Source: Marinoscillum sp. 108
GTDB lineage: Bacteria > Bacteroidota > Bacteroidia > Cytophagales > Cyclobacteriaceae
DNA: 64,000 nt
Assembly: GCF_902506655.1 (NCBI RefSeq)
Contig: NZ_LR734808.1
Location: forward strand, 1,922,001-1,986,000
Direction: 5' to 3'
Both the position numbers and the translations under genes were made by a program. Below the pieces are notes generated by a model. It ran no database searches. It saw only the letters and a list, made by a program, of their open reading frames with translations, and was not told the DNA's origin. Each line of letters begins with the position of its first letter. Position 1 is the first letter of the stretch. Positions 53,348 to 63,585 of this stretch are shown here, in pieces.

Positions 53348-55114
53348 CTACAACTTGAAATCATGAAGATAGGTGGCCTGCAAAGTGCTGGACATATAGA
53401 CCAGCGGTGCATTCCAATTGATGGCCACCTCGTTGGTAGAGTAGCTGCATTCTTCATCCAGATAGCATCTTGCCGGATGGGACATCATGTATGCCTGTCG
53501 CCCGCAATCATCATTGACGTTCCTTGGATTGGGACCACCCACCAGCATGCCTGGCACAGGTGCTTCCACGCCATCTGAAGCCGACGGACGGTGATGAACC
53601 TTTTGCGGAGACAAAGAACCTTCTCCGGTCACAAAGCAATACCCGGTGGCATTTCTTCCCAGCACATAGTCCAGACCCGAAAGTGCGGCCTCATAAAATT
53701 CCCGGTTTCCAAATAGCCGATAGGCATTAATCAGCACCATCCCCTGATTGAGAATCTCAGAATTGCTCCCCCAGGTAAACTCATCGAGTGTAATTTTATA
53801 GGGAGCCGTCCGCCAAACGTTGGTCAGTCTGTCGGCTATGACCATCAACTGATCTGAGGATTGTTTATTGAGTTTTTCTGAGACGCCCATTCTGGCCGAG
53901 GACAGTGAGATGAGTCCAAGTGTCTCCACAGACGCCCAACTCGGTACCCTGAAGATCTGAAAGTCGTCTATCGTGATGCCCTCCATATAAATATCCCTGC
54001 CCGTGGCCAGGTACAGCTCTGTGGACGCCCAAAAGAACTCATCCCGAAAATCAAGATCGCCATACCCTCCGGTGGAAATGGCCGGATGACCAGCCATCGC
54101 TACATTCGGGTTTTCAAAAGGCACTCTGGAATTTACAGAGGCCCATCGCCAGGCTTTTTCGGCTTTTTCCAGTAGCTGGGCAGCATATGCCGGATGGGTG
54201 GCCCGAAACAATACGGATGACTTGGCCAAAACGGCCGCAAAGTCCAGTGTGGCGGCTGTACCTTTCGCTACTACATAGCGCTCACCAGTAGCCTCTGATG
54301 GTGATACAAAATTTTCAAAACTGGCTGAGGTGGTCTTGTGATACACCCCTCCGTCTTCAGGATCCTGCATGGACTCCATCCAGCGAACGTTCCACATAAT
54401 TTCATCCAGCAGGTCTGGTACCTGGTTGTCGCTCTCGGGCAGATTCCAGGTGAGAGAGTCAAAAAGACCCGAATTGTGCTGATATGCAGAGATCAGTGTA
54501 TAAGTGGCAATCCCGGAATTCACCACGTACTTATTGTAGTCACCTGCATCGTACCAGCCATATGGTGTGGAGATGACCGTACCCGCTGGCCGTGAGGAAC
54601 TGGCCGCACTGGCATGTACATACACCAGGGTGTCGGGATGCGCATATCCGCGGTGATAAATCCCCGAGTGGCTGGGATCAAGTGATGTGGAGGCCCGATT
54701 GTAATAGTAAGACTTAGAAGCGCTCTTGACAAGTTCCAGATAAGGGGTATGAGAAATCTCAAAAAAGTGGGAGACCGTTTCTCCACATTGAATCCGGTAG
54801 GTCCCGGACTCATTAAAAGCACTAAAATCAGCGATGGCTACTTTTTCGCCTGATTTATTCCAATATTTTGTCTCCAATAGCACCCCTTCAAAAACAGGTT
54901 CATTGGAGGAATTGATTAATGAGAAATTATTGCTGGTTGGTTCTACGATTGCGGCTTGTTTTTTGGCATGCTGCAAATAACCAATCTGATTGATACGTAT
55001 GTCCGGAGTGACTTGCTCGATGTTTTGACTTTTGACCATGCAGCCAACGATCGATCCAAAAACCGACATCAATAAAAGTAAACGAGCTCTTCTGATAATA
55101 TTTCCCATTGACAT
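53348..55114 (-). CDS. Glycoside hydrolase family 9 glucanase lipoprotein
   Basis: A 588-residue GH9 enzyme: lipoprotein signal LLLLMSVFGSIVGC, an N-terminal Ig-like domain (IRINQIGYLQHAKKQAAIVE) and an alpha/alpha-barrel with GWYDAGDYNKYVVNSG carrying the catalytic aspartates. DNQVPDLLDEIMWNVRWMESMQ follows, and the C-terminal segment YSTNEVAINWNAPL carries the acid glutamate. GH9 members cut cellulose and related beta-1,4 or mixed-linkage glucans. The frame is open from 55189, but starts at 55114 or 55108 sit right before the signal peptide. As the last gene of the PUL it is separated by a hairpin from the IPT protein. Confidence 0.88.
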   Translation of the reverse strand: MSMGNIIRRARLLLLMSVFGSIVGCMVKSQNIEQVTPDIRINQIGYLQHAKKQAAIVEPTSNNFSLINSSNEPVFEGVLLETKYWNKSGEKVAIADFSAFNESGTYRIQCGETVSHFFEISHTPYLELVKSASKSYYYNRASTSLDPSHSGIYHRGYAHPDTLVYVHASAASSSRPAGTVISTPYGWYDAGDYNKYVVNSGIATYTLISAYQHNSGLFDSLTWNLPESDNQVPDLLDEIMWNVRWMESMQDPEDGGVYHKTTSASFENFVSPSEATGERYVVAKGTAATLDFAAVLAKSSVLFRATHPAYAAQLLEKAEKAWRWASVNSRVPFENPNVAMAGHPAISTGGYGDLDFRDEFFWASTELYLATGRDIYMEGITIDDFQIFRVPSWASVETLGLISLSSARMGVSEKLNKQSSDQLMVIADRLTNVWRTAPYKITLDEFTWGSNSEILNQGMVLINAYRLFGNREFYEAALSGLDYVLGRNATGYCFVTGEGSLSPQKVHHRPSASDGVEAPVPGMLVGGPNPRNVNDDCGRQAYMMSHPARCYLDEECSYSTNEVAINWNAPLVYMSSTLQATYLHDFKL

Positions 55115-55293
55115 GGTTGATTTCGTCTCTGATTCAACGCCAGAGATCATTTCGTCACTGCTTAACAGACCTTTATGAATCATCAGCAAGGTGACGCGAC
55201 ATCCCAGAATCGCGCCACACTATACCAATGATAAGAAATAATACAGGTCAAAAACTGACCAAGATCTTGCCGGTAATACCGGAATGAAAGAGC

Positions 55294-55318
55294 CACACCG
55301 GAGGCTGTCTCCGGTGTG
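55294..55318 (-). terminator. Hairpin between the PUL lipoprotein genes and the GH9 gene
   Basis: A perfect 10-bp stem, CACACCGGAG (55294-55303) and CTCCGGTGTG (55309-55318), loop of 5, 15 bases after the minus-strand stop at 55333. The T-run is short, so it may only reduce read-through into the GH9 gene. Confidence 0.65.
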
Positions 55319-55332
55319 AGCTCATAATTAAT

Positions 55333-57363
55333 TTAATTGAAGCCTACCCGATCCACATAGATGGTGGTGCCGGTCACACCTTCTACTTTGAAAATCCATC
55401 TGGTCACATTGGCGAGGTTCACATCAGGATAGTTAGATAGGTCCAAATTGAACTCCGTCCAGGCGCCTTCCGTGATAGTCACCGCGTTATAGTTACCCCA
55501 AACATCTGATCCGTCCGAGCCCAAAATGGCAGCAACTGATGCTCCGTTGGTACCAGGGCCTCCATAAATGGCAAACGAAAGCACACTCATACCGCTAGCA
55601 TCCACACCGGTCATACCTCCGGCAGAAACTCCGCCATCACTGGCTGTAGAGAACTTCCAGGAAACACTACCAGCATAGGCTTGCTCAGTATTGGCATTAT
55701 CCGAAACATCTGTATTCCAGCTCCAGTCTCCACCACCAAAGTTGACACTCTCGTCAAACATATCTATAGCTAAAGGTTTGGGGCCTCCCAGGTCAAAGCC
55801 GACACGATCCACATAAATGGTAGTACCGGTCACGCCTTCTACTTTGAAGATCCATCTGGTGACATTCGCCAGATTGACATCCGGATAGTTGGCCAAATCA
55901 ATTTCAAACTCAGTCCACTCACCTTCGGAAATGGTAACAGAATTATAGTTGCCCCATACATCTGCTCCATCAGATCCAAGAATGGCCGCCAATGAAGCTC
56001 CATCTGTACCCGGACCACCGTATATCGAGAAGGCAAATACGTTCATTCCTGTGGCATCTACACCAGACATACCTCCGGCAGACACCCCACCATCGCTGGC
56101 TGTGCTATACTTCCAGGATTTACTTCCAGAATAGAATTGCTCAGTACTGGCATTGTCAGACACATCAGTATTCCAGCTCCAGTCTCCTCCTCCGAAGAAT
56201 ACCTCATCATCATACAAGGTAAGACCCAATGGGGCCGGACCAGCTCCAGGCACTACCACATTCACACCCAGATTAGCCGAATAGCCATGAATGGTGGTAT
56301 AGGTAATACCCCCAGACTTGGTCCCCTCCGGCACACTCAGTACGATTTCAGTGGGGCTGTGGCTCACGAAATTAGCCGCAGCAATAGGGTCTACCGATGG
56401 CAGAGACAGCTGAGCCACCAAATCAAGATCGGTACCAGTGATGGTCAGATTGTCTACACCTGGCACTGCCACAGCCGGAGCTGCTGCTGTACCTATAGGC
56501 AATACGATGGTCAGCGACTGAGAGGTCACTACACTTACTGGTGATAATTGATTCAAGGTGAGTGTTCCTTTCAAAGTCATGGCAGGTACTGCCACCACAA
56601 TCTTACTCGCCGCCTGGCTCACAAAGTTGTCTTTGGTGACGGTAAGATCTCCACCAAAACCAATAGAAGTCACCAGGTCCAAATCCGTACCATTGATGGT
56701 CAGGTTCTCTGTGTGTCTCACTGCTGTAGGACTCAATGAAGTCACTGCAGGCAGGGTCACGACCAATTCATTCTCAGAAGCAAAAGTCAATGGATCTGTA
56801 CCTCCTGAACTAAAGATCAGGAAGCCGGTCTGAGCCTCCATGGGCACTTCCACCACCAACTCGGTCAGTGACTGACTCACAAACTCCTCTACCAATAAGC
56901 CATCCTTGAAAGTAACGCTCTCTACCCAGTTTAGCAGATCACCGGTCACCGTAATGGTGGATCCAGGCCGTGCCTCAGCAGTAATAGAAGTAATCGTCAC
57001 CGGTACCTCAAAGCTCAGAGGTGATTTGGTCTCAATATCTCCGTCTTTAGTTTTGAGTGTTACCAAACCAGCTTGCGCTGCCTTAGGAACGGTAATCTCA
57101 ATCAAAGTAGAAGATTTGGTCAGGAAATCTGTGATTTCTATCTCCGGCTGCAGCACGATGGCCGACACTTTGTCCAGATTCAGACCAATGAATTTAATGG
57201 TATCCCCATGCCTAACTCCGGACGGTCCGTAGCTCAGTAGCACCACTTCACTGCCCATGGTATCCTCCTCTTCGCAGGACATCAGCAAACCACTTGCGCC
57301 CAGGATGCATACCAGCGCTAGCGACAGTATGTTCAGACTATTTATATATTTTATCAATTTCAT
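55333..57363 (-). CDS. Surface lipoprotein with IPT/TIG domains and duplicated C-terminal binding module
   Basis: A 676-residue lipoprotein (LGASGLLMSCEEED). Residues about 40-375 are four IPT/TIG-like domains; phrases such as VRHTENLTINGTDLDLVTSIGF recur. Residues 379-530 and 531-676 are two almost identical modules with FGGGDWSWNTDVSDN and TRWIFKVEGVTGTTIYVDRVGF, resembling a galactose-binding-like/CBM fold. In PULs such proteins bind the glycan beside SusCD (SusE/F role). It is third after susD in the minus-strand operon. Confidence 0.82.
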   Translation of the reverse strand: MKLIKYINSLNILSLALVCILGASGLLMSCEEEDTMGSEVVLLSYGPSGVRHGDTIKFIGLNLDKVSAIVLQPEIEITDFLTKSSTLIEITVPKAAQAGLVTLKTKDGDIETKSPLSFEVPVTITSITAEARPGSTITVTGDLLNWVESVTFKDGLLVEEFVSQSLTELVVEVPMEAQTGFLIFSSGGTDPLTFASENELVVTLPAVTSLSPTAVRHTENLTINGTDLDLVTSIGFGGDLTVTKDNFVSQAASKIVVAVPAMTLKGTLTLNQLSPVSVVTSQSLTIVLPIGTAAAPAVAVPGVDNLTITGTDLDLVAQLSLPSVDPIAAANFVSHSPTEIVLSVPEGTKSGGITYTTIHGYSANLGVNVVVPGAGPAPLGLTLYDDEVFFGGGDWSWNTDVSDNASTEQFYSGSKSWKYSTASDGGVSAGGMSGVDATGMNVFAFSIYGGPGTDGASLAAILGSDGADVWGNYNSVTISEGEWTEFEIDLANYPDVNLANVTRWIFKVEGVTGTTIYVDRVGFDLGGPKPLAIDMFDESVNFGGGDWSWNTDVSDNANTEQAYAGSVSWKFSTASDGGVSAGGMTGVDASGMSVLSFAIYGGPGTNGASVAAILGSDGSDVWGNYNAVTITEGAWTEFNLDLSNYPDVNLANVTRWIFKVEGVTGTTIYVDRVGFN
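55336..56229 (-). repeat. Tandem duplication encoding two near-identical carbohydrate-binding-like modules
   Basis: Two adjacent units, 55774-56229 (residues 379-530) and 55336-55773 (residues 531-676), share long identical peptide stretches such as NYPDVNLANVTRWIFKVEG. DNA identity is high but not complete, with many third-position changes. Confidence 0.85.
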
Positions 57364-57387
57364 ATCTGTAATAGTTATTTAAGAATC

Positions 57388-58620
57388 CTAAAGCTCTACT
57401 ATCCGCACATTGTCGATATAGATTTCAAAGGGAGAGTTGTCCGCCGAAGGTGCTCCAAGCATCCAGAAACTCAAACTGCCTGTGTTGTCCATATTGAACT
57501 TGTTAGCAGACTCTGTGTACACCACATCACCACTGTCGTTGGTATTCATGTTGTATTTGAATTCAGTGATCGGAATGGTCACAGTAACCCACTCACCTCC
57601 AGAGTCTACAGCACCACCGGCTGATTCCCATGGTCCCCAGACCGCTCTTGGGTTGAGGTCGTTGCTCCAGATCTCATTGTTACCCCCATTGTTCCATGGC
57701 GCAAAGCAGATGTTCAAATAAGAGGCATCCCAGGTGATGATCTTCGCTTCAAATTTCAGCGCATAGTTTTCAGGTTCTCCAGGGATAAGACTGCCCTCAG
57801 GACGGCCATTTCCCTGACCCCAAAACTGGGATTCATAGTGATTGTCACCCAATGGTCCCTCCTCACGAGGGGCATCGGCGCTATAGGTACCGCTCAACTT
57901 CAGGTAGTTACCATCCAGACTGTGATCGTCCGTCACATACAAACCTGGTCTCCAGCTACCATCTGCGTTCAGATCGTCGTAGTTCAGGAAGATGTTTCGC
58001 TGATCTCTGTAATGAAAACTGGTCTCAGTAGTCCCAAAGTTTGTTTGGATGGTCAACGGACCCGGTGCAGCACCCTCAGGTATGGTTACCTCCAGGGTAT
58101 TCTGATCTACTACCTCCACTACGGCTTCAGCCCCGCCTGTGAAAGTCACAGTCATTGGCTCAAAAAAGAAGTCCCCAGTGATCACAGTGGTAGCTCCTAC
58201 GGAAGCATACTCGCTAACCATGGCCACAGGCATAGGCTCAGAAATTTCCACCACAAACTTGTGAGACAAAGTAGATCCATTAGAAAAAACCAACCTCAAG
58301 TCATTGGTCACCTCAGAAGGCGCCCTGCTTGGCAGGTTGACAAGGATACTTTTGTTGGTCACGTAGGTAGGAATGACGACTGCTTCCAGGTCATTGAACC
58401 ACACCTCTCTGGTACCGCCCAGGTTTTCACCCATAATGGCCACCAGGTCTCCAAGAAAAGCTCCTACCAAAAGAGAATCTGAGCTTTCCGGATTGGTCAC
58501 CCTCACGTAGTGAATCACCGGCTCTCCGCCTTCACTGTCTTCACATGAAGTCACGGTCATCAATCCCAGCAAAATCACCGGAATCAAGAATGTGAATATT
58601 TTTTTATCTAAAATTTTCAT
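57388..58620 (-). CDS. PUL surface glycan-binding lipoprotein with IPT/TIG domains
   Basis: A 410-residue lipoprotein (IPVILLGLMTVTSCEDSEGG) with two TIG-like domains (residues about 30-205: MGENLGGTREVWFNDLEAVVIPTYV, VGATTVITGDFFFEPMTVTF) and a C-terminal glycan-binding-like region ending FEIYIDNVRIVEL. The frame is open to 58653, overlapping susD, but the ATG at 58620 precedes the signal directly. It takes the SusE-like place after susD. Confidence 0.82.
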   Translation of the reverse strand: MKILDKKIFTFLIPVILLGLMTVTSCEDSEGGEPVIHYVRVTNPESSDSLLVGAFLGDLVAIMGENLGGTREVWFNDLEAVVIPTYVTNKSILVNLPSRAPSEVTNDLRLVFSNGSTLSHKFVVEISEPMPVAMVSEYASVGATTVITGDFFFEPMTVTFTGGAEAVVEVVDQNTLEVTIPEGAAPGPLTIQTNFGTTETSFHYRDQRNIFLNYDDLNADGSWRPGLYVTDDHSLDGNYLKLSGTYSADAPREEGPLGDNHYESQFWGQGNGRPEGSLIPGEPENYALKFEAKIITWDASYLNICFAPWNNGGNNEIWSNDLNPRAVWGPWESAGGAVDSGGEWVTVTIPITEFKYNMNTNDSGDVVYTESANKFNMDNTGSLSFWMLGAPSADNSPFEIYIDNVRIVEL

Positions 58621-58645
58621 TTTGCAATTCGCTTTAATACAAGAA

Positions 58646-60319
58646 TTATTCAAAAATCCACTCTACAGGCTCCTCTGACAATCTAGGGTTGGCCACCACT
58701 TCATTTTCGGGAACTGGCAACTCCATGTCAGCAGCAGAGATGACCACAGGGCTGTCTGGCTCCACCACCTCATAAAATGCAGGGTTGTTTTCATCAGCCT
58801 GTGTAGCGCCATCTATGGCCTCTACCCTATAAGCTCTTTCCTGATCATTCAGATAATCAAGTGCCTCTGAGGGTGATCTTCTGTAGAAGCGTTTCACGTC
58901 GAACCAGTTGATTCCTTCCGCTCCAAACTCCATTCTTCTCTCTGTGAGAATGTCCAAGAAAGAAATGGAAGTCCTTGGATTCAAGCCCGCACGAGCTCTG
59001 ATCTCGTTGAAATAGCCAAGTGCTTCACTATTGGTGGTGCTTCCGGCTGCTCCCAGAGTAGCTTCTGCGAAAATCAGGTAAACATCTGCCATTCTCAGCA
59101 TGTACTGGTTCAGTGGGGATGCCTGATTGATCACACTCGCTCCGATATCATCCTGGCTTCCTACCACATACTTCTTGATGTTGTTGCACACAGGAGATTT
59201 GTATTCCAGCTGATTGCCATCCTCATCTCTACTCACAATTTCGTAGAGGTAGCCACCTTCATCTGTGTTCATGTCCGGATAGAAATCGCCAACGGACATA
59301 AATATCCATGGCTGTCTTTTATCCAAAATCACGCTATCCAAATTACCATCATTGGCATCCATGGCTCTTACATAGTCATACGTCATGGATTTGCCACCAC
59401 CCCAGGCCTCACTGTTGCCAGTGATGATACTGCTACGGGCAAATACCGCCTGACGACTGTTACCAGTACCCCACGCGCCTGAAATCCACTGCAATGCAAA
59501 CAATGACTCAGAATTGTTGTCGTTCTCTGGCTTGAAGAGGTCTTCGTAGTTCGCCATCAGGGCATAGTCACTATTTTGGATCACATCCTTGGCTAGTGCT
59601 GCTGCTTCTGCAAAGTTGGCTGATGAGTTAGGATCTGAAAGGTCAGACGCCTGAGTCAGTTTTACTTTGGCCAACATCCCTTTGGCACTCCAAGAGGTTA
59701 CTCTTCCAGGGCTATCTGATGTGGGCAGGTGTTCTGCTGCATACGCGAAATCGTTGGCTGTATACTGAAGCACACTCTTATAGGTGTTTCTGGGCAGCTT
59801 ATAGTCACCTCCTGCGATGATCGAAGCAGGATCTTCCACGATCGGAACATCACCCCAATATTCAGCCAGGAAGTAGTAGGCCATTCCTCGGAAGAATCTG
59901 GCCTCTGCCAGACCTGCATTGATGTCTGCTTCAGGCACCCCGTATCCGCCAGCTATCCTTGGCATATCTGCCAAAATCACATTGGTACGTGCTATGATAG
60001 AGTAAAGACTCGCCCATGAGTTGGAAACAATACTATTGGCAGGAGTAAAAGTGAAGAAGAAAAACTGTCCTTCATCCTGATAATCCTGATACATGTCTCC
60101 AGACAAGCCATCGCCAGCCGCCCATGAAAACTTATCGTTGAAATTGAACCATGGCCGACCGTAAAGTGTGGCTGTCACCGTTCTGATTTGCTCCTTGTTC
60201 TGATAAAACCCATCCAGAACAGGGTTGTCCTCCGGAAGTACTTCCAGAAATTGCTCACCACATGAGCTCATAGCGAATATGAGTACCGTGGCTATATAAA
60301 ATTTAATTGCTCTTTTCAT
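58646..60319 (-). CDS. susD: SusD/RagB-family surface lipoprotein
   Basis: A 557-residue SusD-like protein: lipoprotein signal VLIFAMSSCGEQFLE, TPR-rich fold with EARFFRGMAYYFLAEYWGDVPIV near residue 140, and the C-terminal LDILTERRMEFGAEGINWFDVKR segment typical of the family. It caps the SusC barrel and hands over oligosaccharides. It lies 32 bases after susC. Confidence 0.94.
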   Translation of the reverse strand: MKRAIKFYIATVLIFAMSSCGEQFLEVLPEDNPVLDGFYQNKEQIRTVTATLYGRPWFNFNDKFSWAAGDGLSGDMYQDYQDEGQFFFFTFTPANSIVSNSWASLYSIIARTNVILADMPRIAGGYGVPEADINAGLAEARFFRGMAYYFLAEYWGDVPIVEDPASIIAGGDYKLPRNTYKSVLQYTANDFAYAAEHLPTSDSPGRVTSWSAKGMLAKVKLTQASDLSDPNSSANFAEAAALAKDVIQNSDYALMANYEDLFKPENDNNSESLFALQWISGAWGTGNSRQAVFARSSIITGNSEAWGGGKSMTYDYVRAMDANDGNLDSVILDKRQPWIFMSVGDFYPDMNTDEGGYLYEIVSRDEDGNQLEYKSPVCNNIKKYVVGSQDDIGASVINQASPLNQYMLRMADVYLIFAEATLGAAGSTTNSEALGYFNEIRARAGLNPRTSISFLDILTERRMEFGAEGINWFDVKRFYRRSPSEALDYLNDQERAYRVEAIDGATQADENNPAFYEVVEPDSPVVISAADMELPVPENEVVANPRLSEEPVEWIFE

Positions 60320-60351
60320 TTTTGAATACTTTTAGATTCTAAAATCTCAGC

Positions 60352-63300
60352 TTAGAAAGTAATGCTGGTTCCCAATGTGACCACTCTTGGAGATGGGTAT
60401 CTTCCCATGTCCACATTCTGCAACAGTGCATTTTGGTTGAAAGCACCGATCTCAGGATCAAGTCCTGTGTAGTTGGTGAATGTGTAAAGGTTCTGAGCAT
60501 TTACATACACACGCATTGAGCTTACTTTCACTTTGTTCAACATACCTTTTGGCAGCTGGTAAGACAAGCTTACGTTCTGAAGACGCAAGTAAGATCCATC
60601 TTCGATCCACCTGTCAGACATACGGTCGTTGGTGTTGTTGTCTGTAGGAGAAAATCTCGGGATATCTGTTCCCGGATTGGCCAGTCTGATGTCATCAGGG
60701 TTTGTCATGTCAGCATCAGGATCATCAGGATTGATGAACTCTACACGAGCTCTGTTCACCACTGTAGCCGCCTGGTTGTTGTTGAGACTTGACATTCCTT
60801 CGTTTCTCACACGCTGGAAGTTCAGGATTTTACCACCATAAGAACCTGTGAAGTATACATTCAGGGTGAGCCCCGCATAAGAGAATGTGTTGTTGATACC
60901 TCCAGTAAACTTAGGGTTAGGGTTTCCGATGCTGGTCTGGTCGTTTACATCGATCACACCGTCTCCGTTCAAGTCTTTGAACTTCTGATCTCCTATCCAT
61001 ACTCCATCACGCTGATGAATGAGGTTTTGATTGCCCTCTATGGACTGATCATCCACCTGTGTAGGGGAGTTTCTGATGTCCTCAGCATCTGTAAAGATTC
61101 CATCTGTCTGATATCCGTAGAACGATCCGATAGGGTTACCTGACGTTGTGCGCGTCACTGTCTGGAAGCCGGCATACCAGTAAAGGTTCTGAGTATATGG
61201 CTGATCGATGTTCAGTACCTTGTTTCTGTTCATTGTATAAGCGATATCTGTTGTCCATGAGAACTTGTTCGCCTCTATGTTTCTGGTGTTCAAAGAAATC
61301 TCGATTCCTTTGTTTTCCATCTGGCCCACATTGTAATAGGGAGCCCCTATATCTCCTCTGATAGAAGCAGGAATGGAAGTCAATTCCAGCAAAAGATCTC
61401 TCGACTGTCTGTTGTATGCATCCACGGTCAGGTCGATACGGCCTGCCCATAATGAAAGGTCCACTCCAAGGTTCATTTGTCTTGACGCTTCCCATTTCAC
61501 ATCGGGGTTAGCAAACCTTGAGTTTCTACTACCAGTACCTATCCAGGTATTTTCTGTGGTTAGACCTGAGCCGTAAGCATAGTTGGCAATGCTCTGGTTT
61601 CCTACCTCACCATATCCCAAACGCAATTTCAAATCTGAAAGCACCTTGGATTTAGGCATAAACTCTTCGTTCATCACTCTCCACGCAAATGAAGCAGATG
61701 GGAAGAATCCATATTTATTATTAGGTCCGAACCTCGATGATCCATCATAACGACCTGTCACGGTGAAGAGGTATTTATCAGACAATATGTAGTTCAGTCT
61801 CGTATAGTATGAAGACAAGGTATTCGCTCCCTGATAACCGCCAATTGGGTTGGCAGAGTTTTGTCCCTGGTTAGGAGTAGTAATGTTCTCATCTACAAAA
61901 CCTGTCTTCTGAAAACTTGAACCTCTGTAGGTACTTTTCTGAGCTTCCTGTCCGAGCAGTGCGGTGAAATCGTGAATTCCAGACTGCAGGGTGTAAGTGA
62001 AATAGTTTTTCACCAGCCAGAAATCTCCAGTGCTCTCCGATTGGTTAAGGCTGTTCACATCATTGGAAAGTACCCCCCACTGATAGGTAGGATGAAAAGC
62101 TCTGTTCAATGAGTGGTTTTTGCTGATACCGTACTCTGTTCTAAATTTAAGACCTTTCATCAATTGCAGGTCCGCGAAGAAGTTGGCATACAGTTGCTCT
62201 CTTTCAAGCGTGTTATTTCTCATCAAAGCCAATGCCACCGGGTTGGCGCCTATTTCTGCTGAGTTAGCAGTAGGTCCCGCAAAATTGCCATCCAAATCCC
62301 GAACAGGTACTGCAGGAGACATCACCAATGACTGGGCGATTACACCATCTCCACCGTCATTCAGGGTGATGACCTCATCAATATCGGCATAAGAAATACT
62401 TGTTCCCACCTTAGCCCACTCGTTGACTTTGGCATCTACATTCAATCGCATAGAAACTCTTTCGAATCCTGAGCCGATGATGATTCCATCCTGAGAAAAA
62501 TATCCTCCTGACAAGGCATAAGTAAAGGCGTCATTACCACCAGCAAACGACATCTGATGACTCTGCATTGGCGCTACCTCAAACACCTCTTCCTGCCAGT
62601 CTGTACCTTCTCCCAATATGGATGGATCCAGGAATCTTTCATTCACATTGATTCCGTCAATCTCGGTGCTCACCGAATTCTGAAATTCAGCGTATTCACG
62701 CAAATTCATCATGTCTACCTTTTTAGGCAATGACTGAAAAGCATAATAACCATCATAGGTGATCATGGCTTCTCCGGACTTCCCTCTTCGGGTAGTTACC
62801 ATCACCACTCCATTGGCTGCTCGTGAACCGTAGATGGCAGTGGCCGAAGCATCTTTCAACACTTCTATACTTACAATGTCATTGGGGTTGATAGCGGCCA
62901 AAGGATTCACCTTATTTTGACCATTGGCTCCACCTGACCAGTCGAAACCAGTGATGGTAGGACCACCGCCATCGATAGGAATACCATCGATTACGTACAG
63001 AGGCTCATTGCCTCCACTCACCGAACTGGTACCACGTATACGAATAGAAACGGCTCCACCTGGAGCACCCGAGTTTTGGTTCACCTGTACTCCGGCGATT
63101 CTACCCTGAAGTGCCTGGTCCATGTTGGTGACCACCGTACCTCTGAGTTTGTCTCCTGAAATAGAAGCTACAGCTCCGGTCAGGTCACTCTTCTTTTGAG
63201 TACCATAGCCTACCACCACTACTTCTTCCAAAGTGGAGATGTCTATGTCCAAAGTCACATCAATACTCGACCTGGTTCCGACAGGGAATTCCTGTGTCTT

Positions 63301-63585
63301 AAAACCAACAAAAGAAACCACGAGGGTAGCGTCCTCCGGGACACTAATCTTGTAGTTGCCATCAATATCTGTGATGGTTCCGTTTGTTGTACCTTTCACT
63401 AAGACTGTCACCCCCGGAAGAGTGCTGCCATCTTCTCCCGAAGTAATCACTCCGGAGATTGTTCTTTCCTGACCGAATGCTGTGGTTACACTCAGCGAGA
63501 GGGTAAGGAAAGTCATGAAACAAACTCCCATTAATCGCTTAATAGAACTTTGAATCATTTCACTTCTACTGTAAACCTTTCTCAT
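60352..63585 (-). CDS. susC: SusC/RagA-family TonB-linked outer-membrane transporter
   Basis: A 1077-residue TonB-dependent importer. A signal peptide ends at TTAFGQ, and then comes a carboxypeptidase-regulatory-like domain (ISGVITSGEDGSTLPGVTVLVKG). A TonB-box/plug region follows (VVVGYGTQKKSDLTGAVASI, IRIRGTSSVSGGNEPLYVIDG), then a beta-barrel ending in LGTSITF. There is no FecR-type STN domain, so control is probably not by an anti-sigma pair. An in-frame ATG at 63558 (MIQSSIKRL) is an alternative start. First gene of the PUL operon. Confidence 0.95.
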   Translation of the reverse strand: MRKVYSRSEMIQSSIKRLMGVCFMTFLTLSLSVTTAFGQERTISGVITSGEDGSTLPGVTVLVKGTTNGTITDIDGNYKISVPEDATLVVSFVGFKTQEFPVGTRSSIDVTLDIDISTLEEVVVVGYGTQKKSDLTGAVASISGDKLRGTVVTNMDQALQGRIAGVQVNQNSGAPGGAVSIRIRGTSSVSGGNEPLYVIDGIPIDGGGPTITGFDWSGGANGQNKVNPLAAINPNDIVSIEVLKDASATAIYGSRAANGVVMVTTRRGKSGEAMITYDGYYAFQSLPKKVDMMNLREYAEFQNSVSTEIDGINVNERFLDPSILGEGTDWQEEVFEVAPMQSHQMSFAGGNDAFTYALSGGYFSQDGIIIGSGFERVSMRLNVDAKVNEWAKVGTSISYADIDEVITLNDGGDGVIAQSLVMSPAVPVRDLDGNFAGPTANSAEIGANPVALALMRNNTLEREQLYANFFADLQLMKGLKFRTEYGISKNHSLNRAFHPTYQWGVLSNDVNSLNQSESTGDFWLVKNYFTYTLQSGIHDFTALLGQEAQKSTYRGSSFQKTGFVDENITTPNQGQNSANPIGGYQGANTLSSYYTRLNYILSDKYLFTVTGRYDGSSRFGPNNKYGFFPSASFAWRVMNEEFMPKSKVLSDLKLRLGYGEVGNQSIANYAYGSGLTTENTWIGTGSRNSRFANPDVKWEASRQMNLGVDLSLWAGRIDLTVDAYNRQSRDLLLELTSIPASIRGDIGAPYYNVGQMENKGIEISLNTRNIEANKFSWTTDIAYTMNRNKVLNIDQPYTQNLYWYAGFQTVTRTTSGNPIGSFYGYQTDGIFTDAEDIRNSPTQVDDQSIEGNQNLIHQRDGVWIGDQKFKDLNGDGVIDVNDQTSIGNPNPKFTGGINNTFSYAGLTLNVYFTGSYGGKILNFQRVRNEGMSSLNNNQAATVVNRARVEFINPDDPDADMTNPDDIRLANPGTDIPRFSPTDNNTNDRMSDRWIEDGSYLRLQNVSLSYQLPKGMLNKVKVSSMRVYVNAQNLYTFTNYTGLDPEIGAFNQNALLQNVDMGRYPSPRVVTLGTSITF

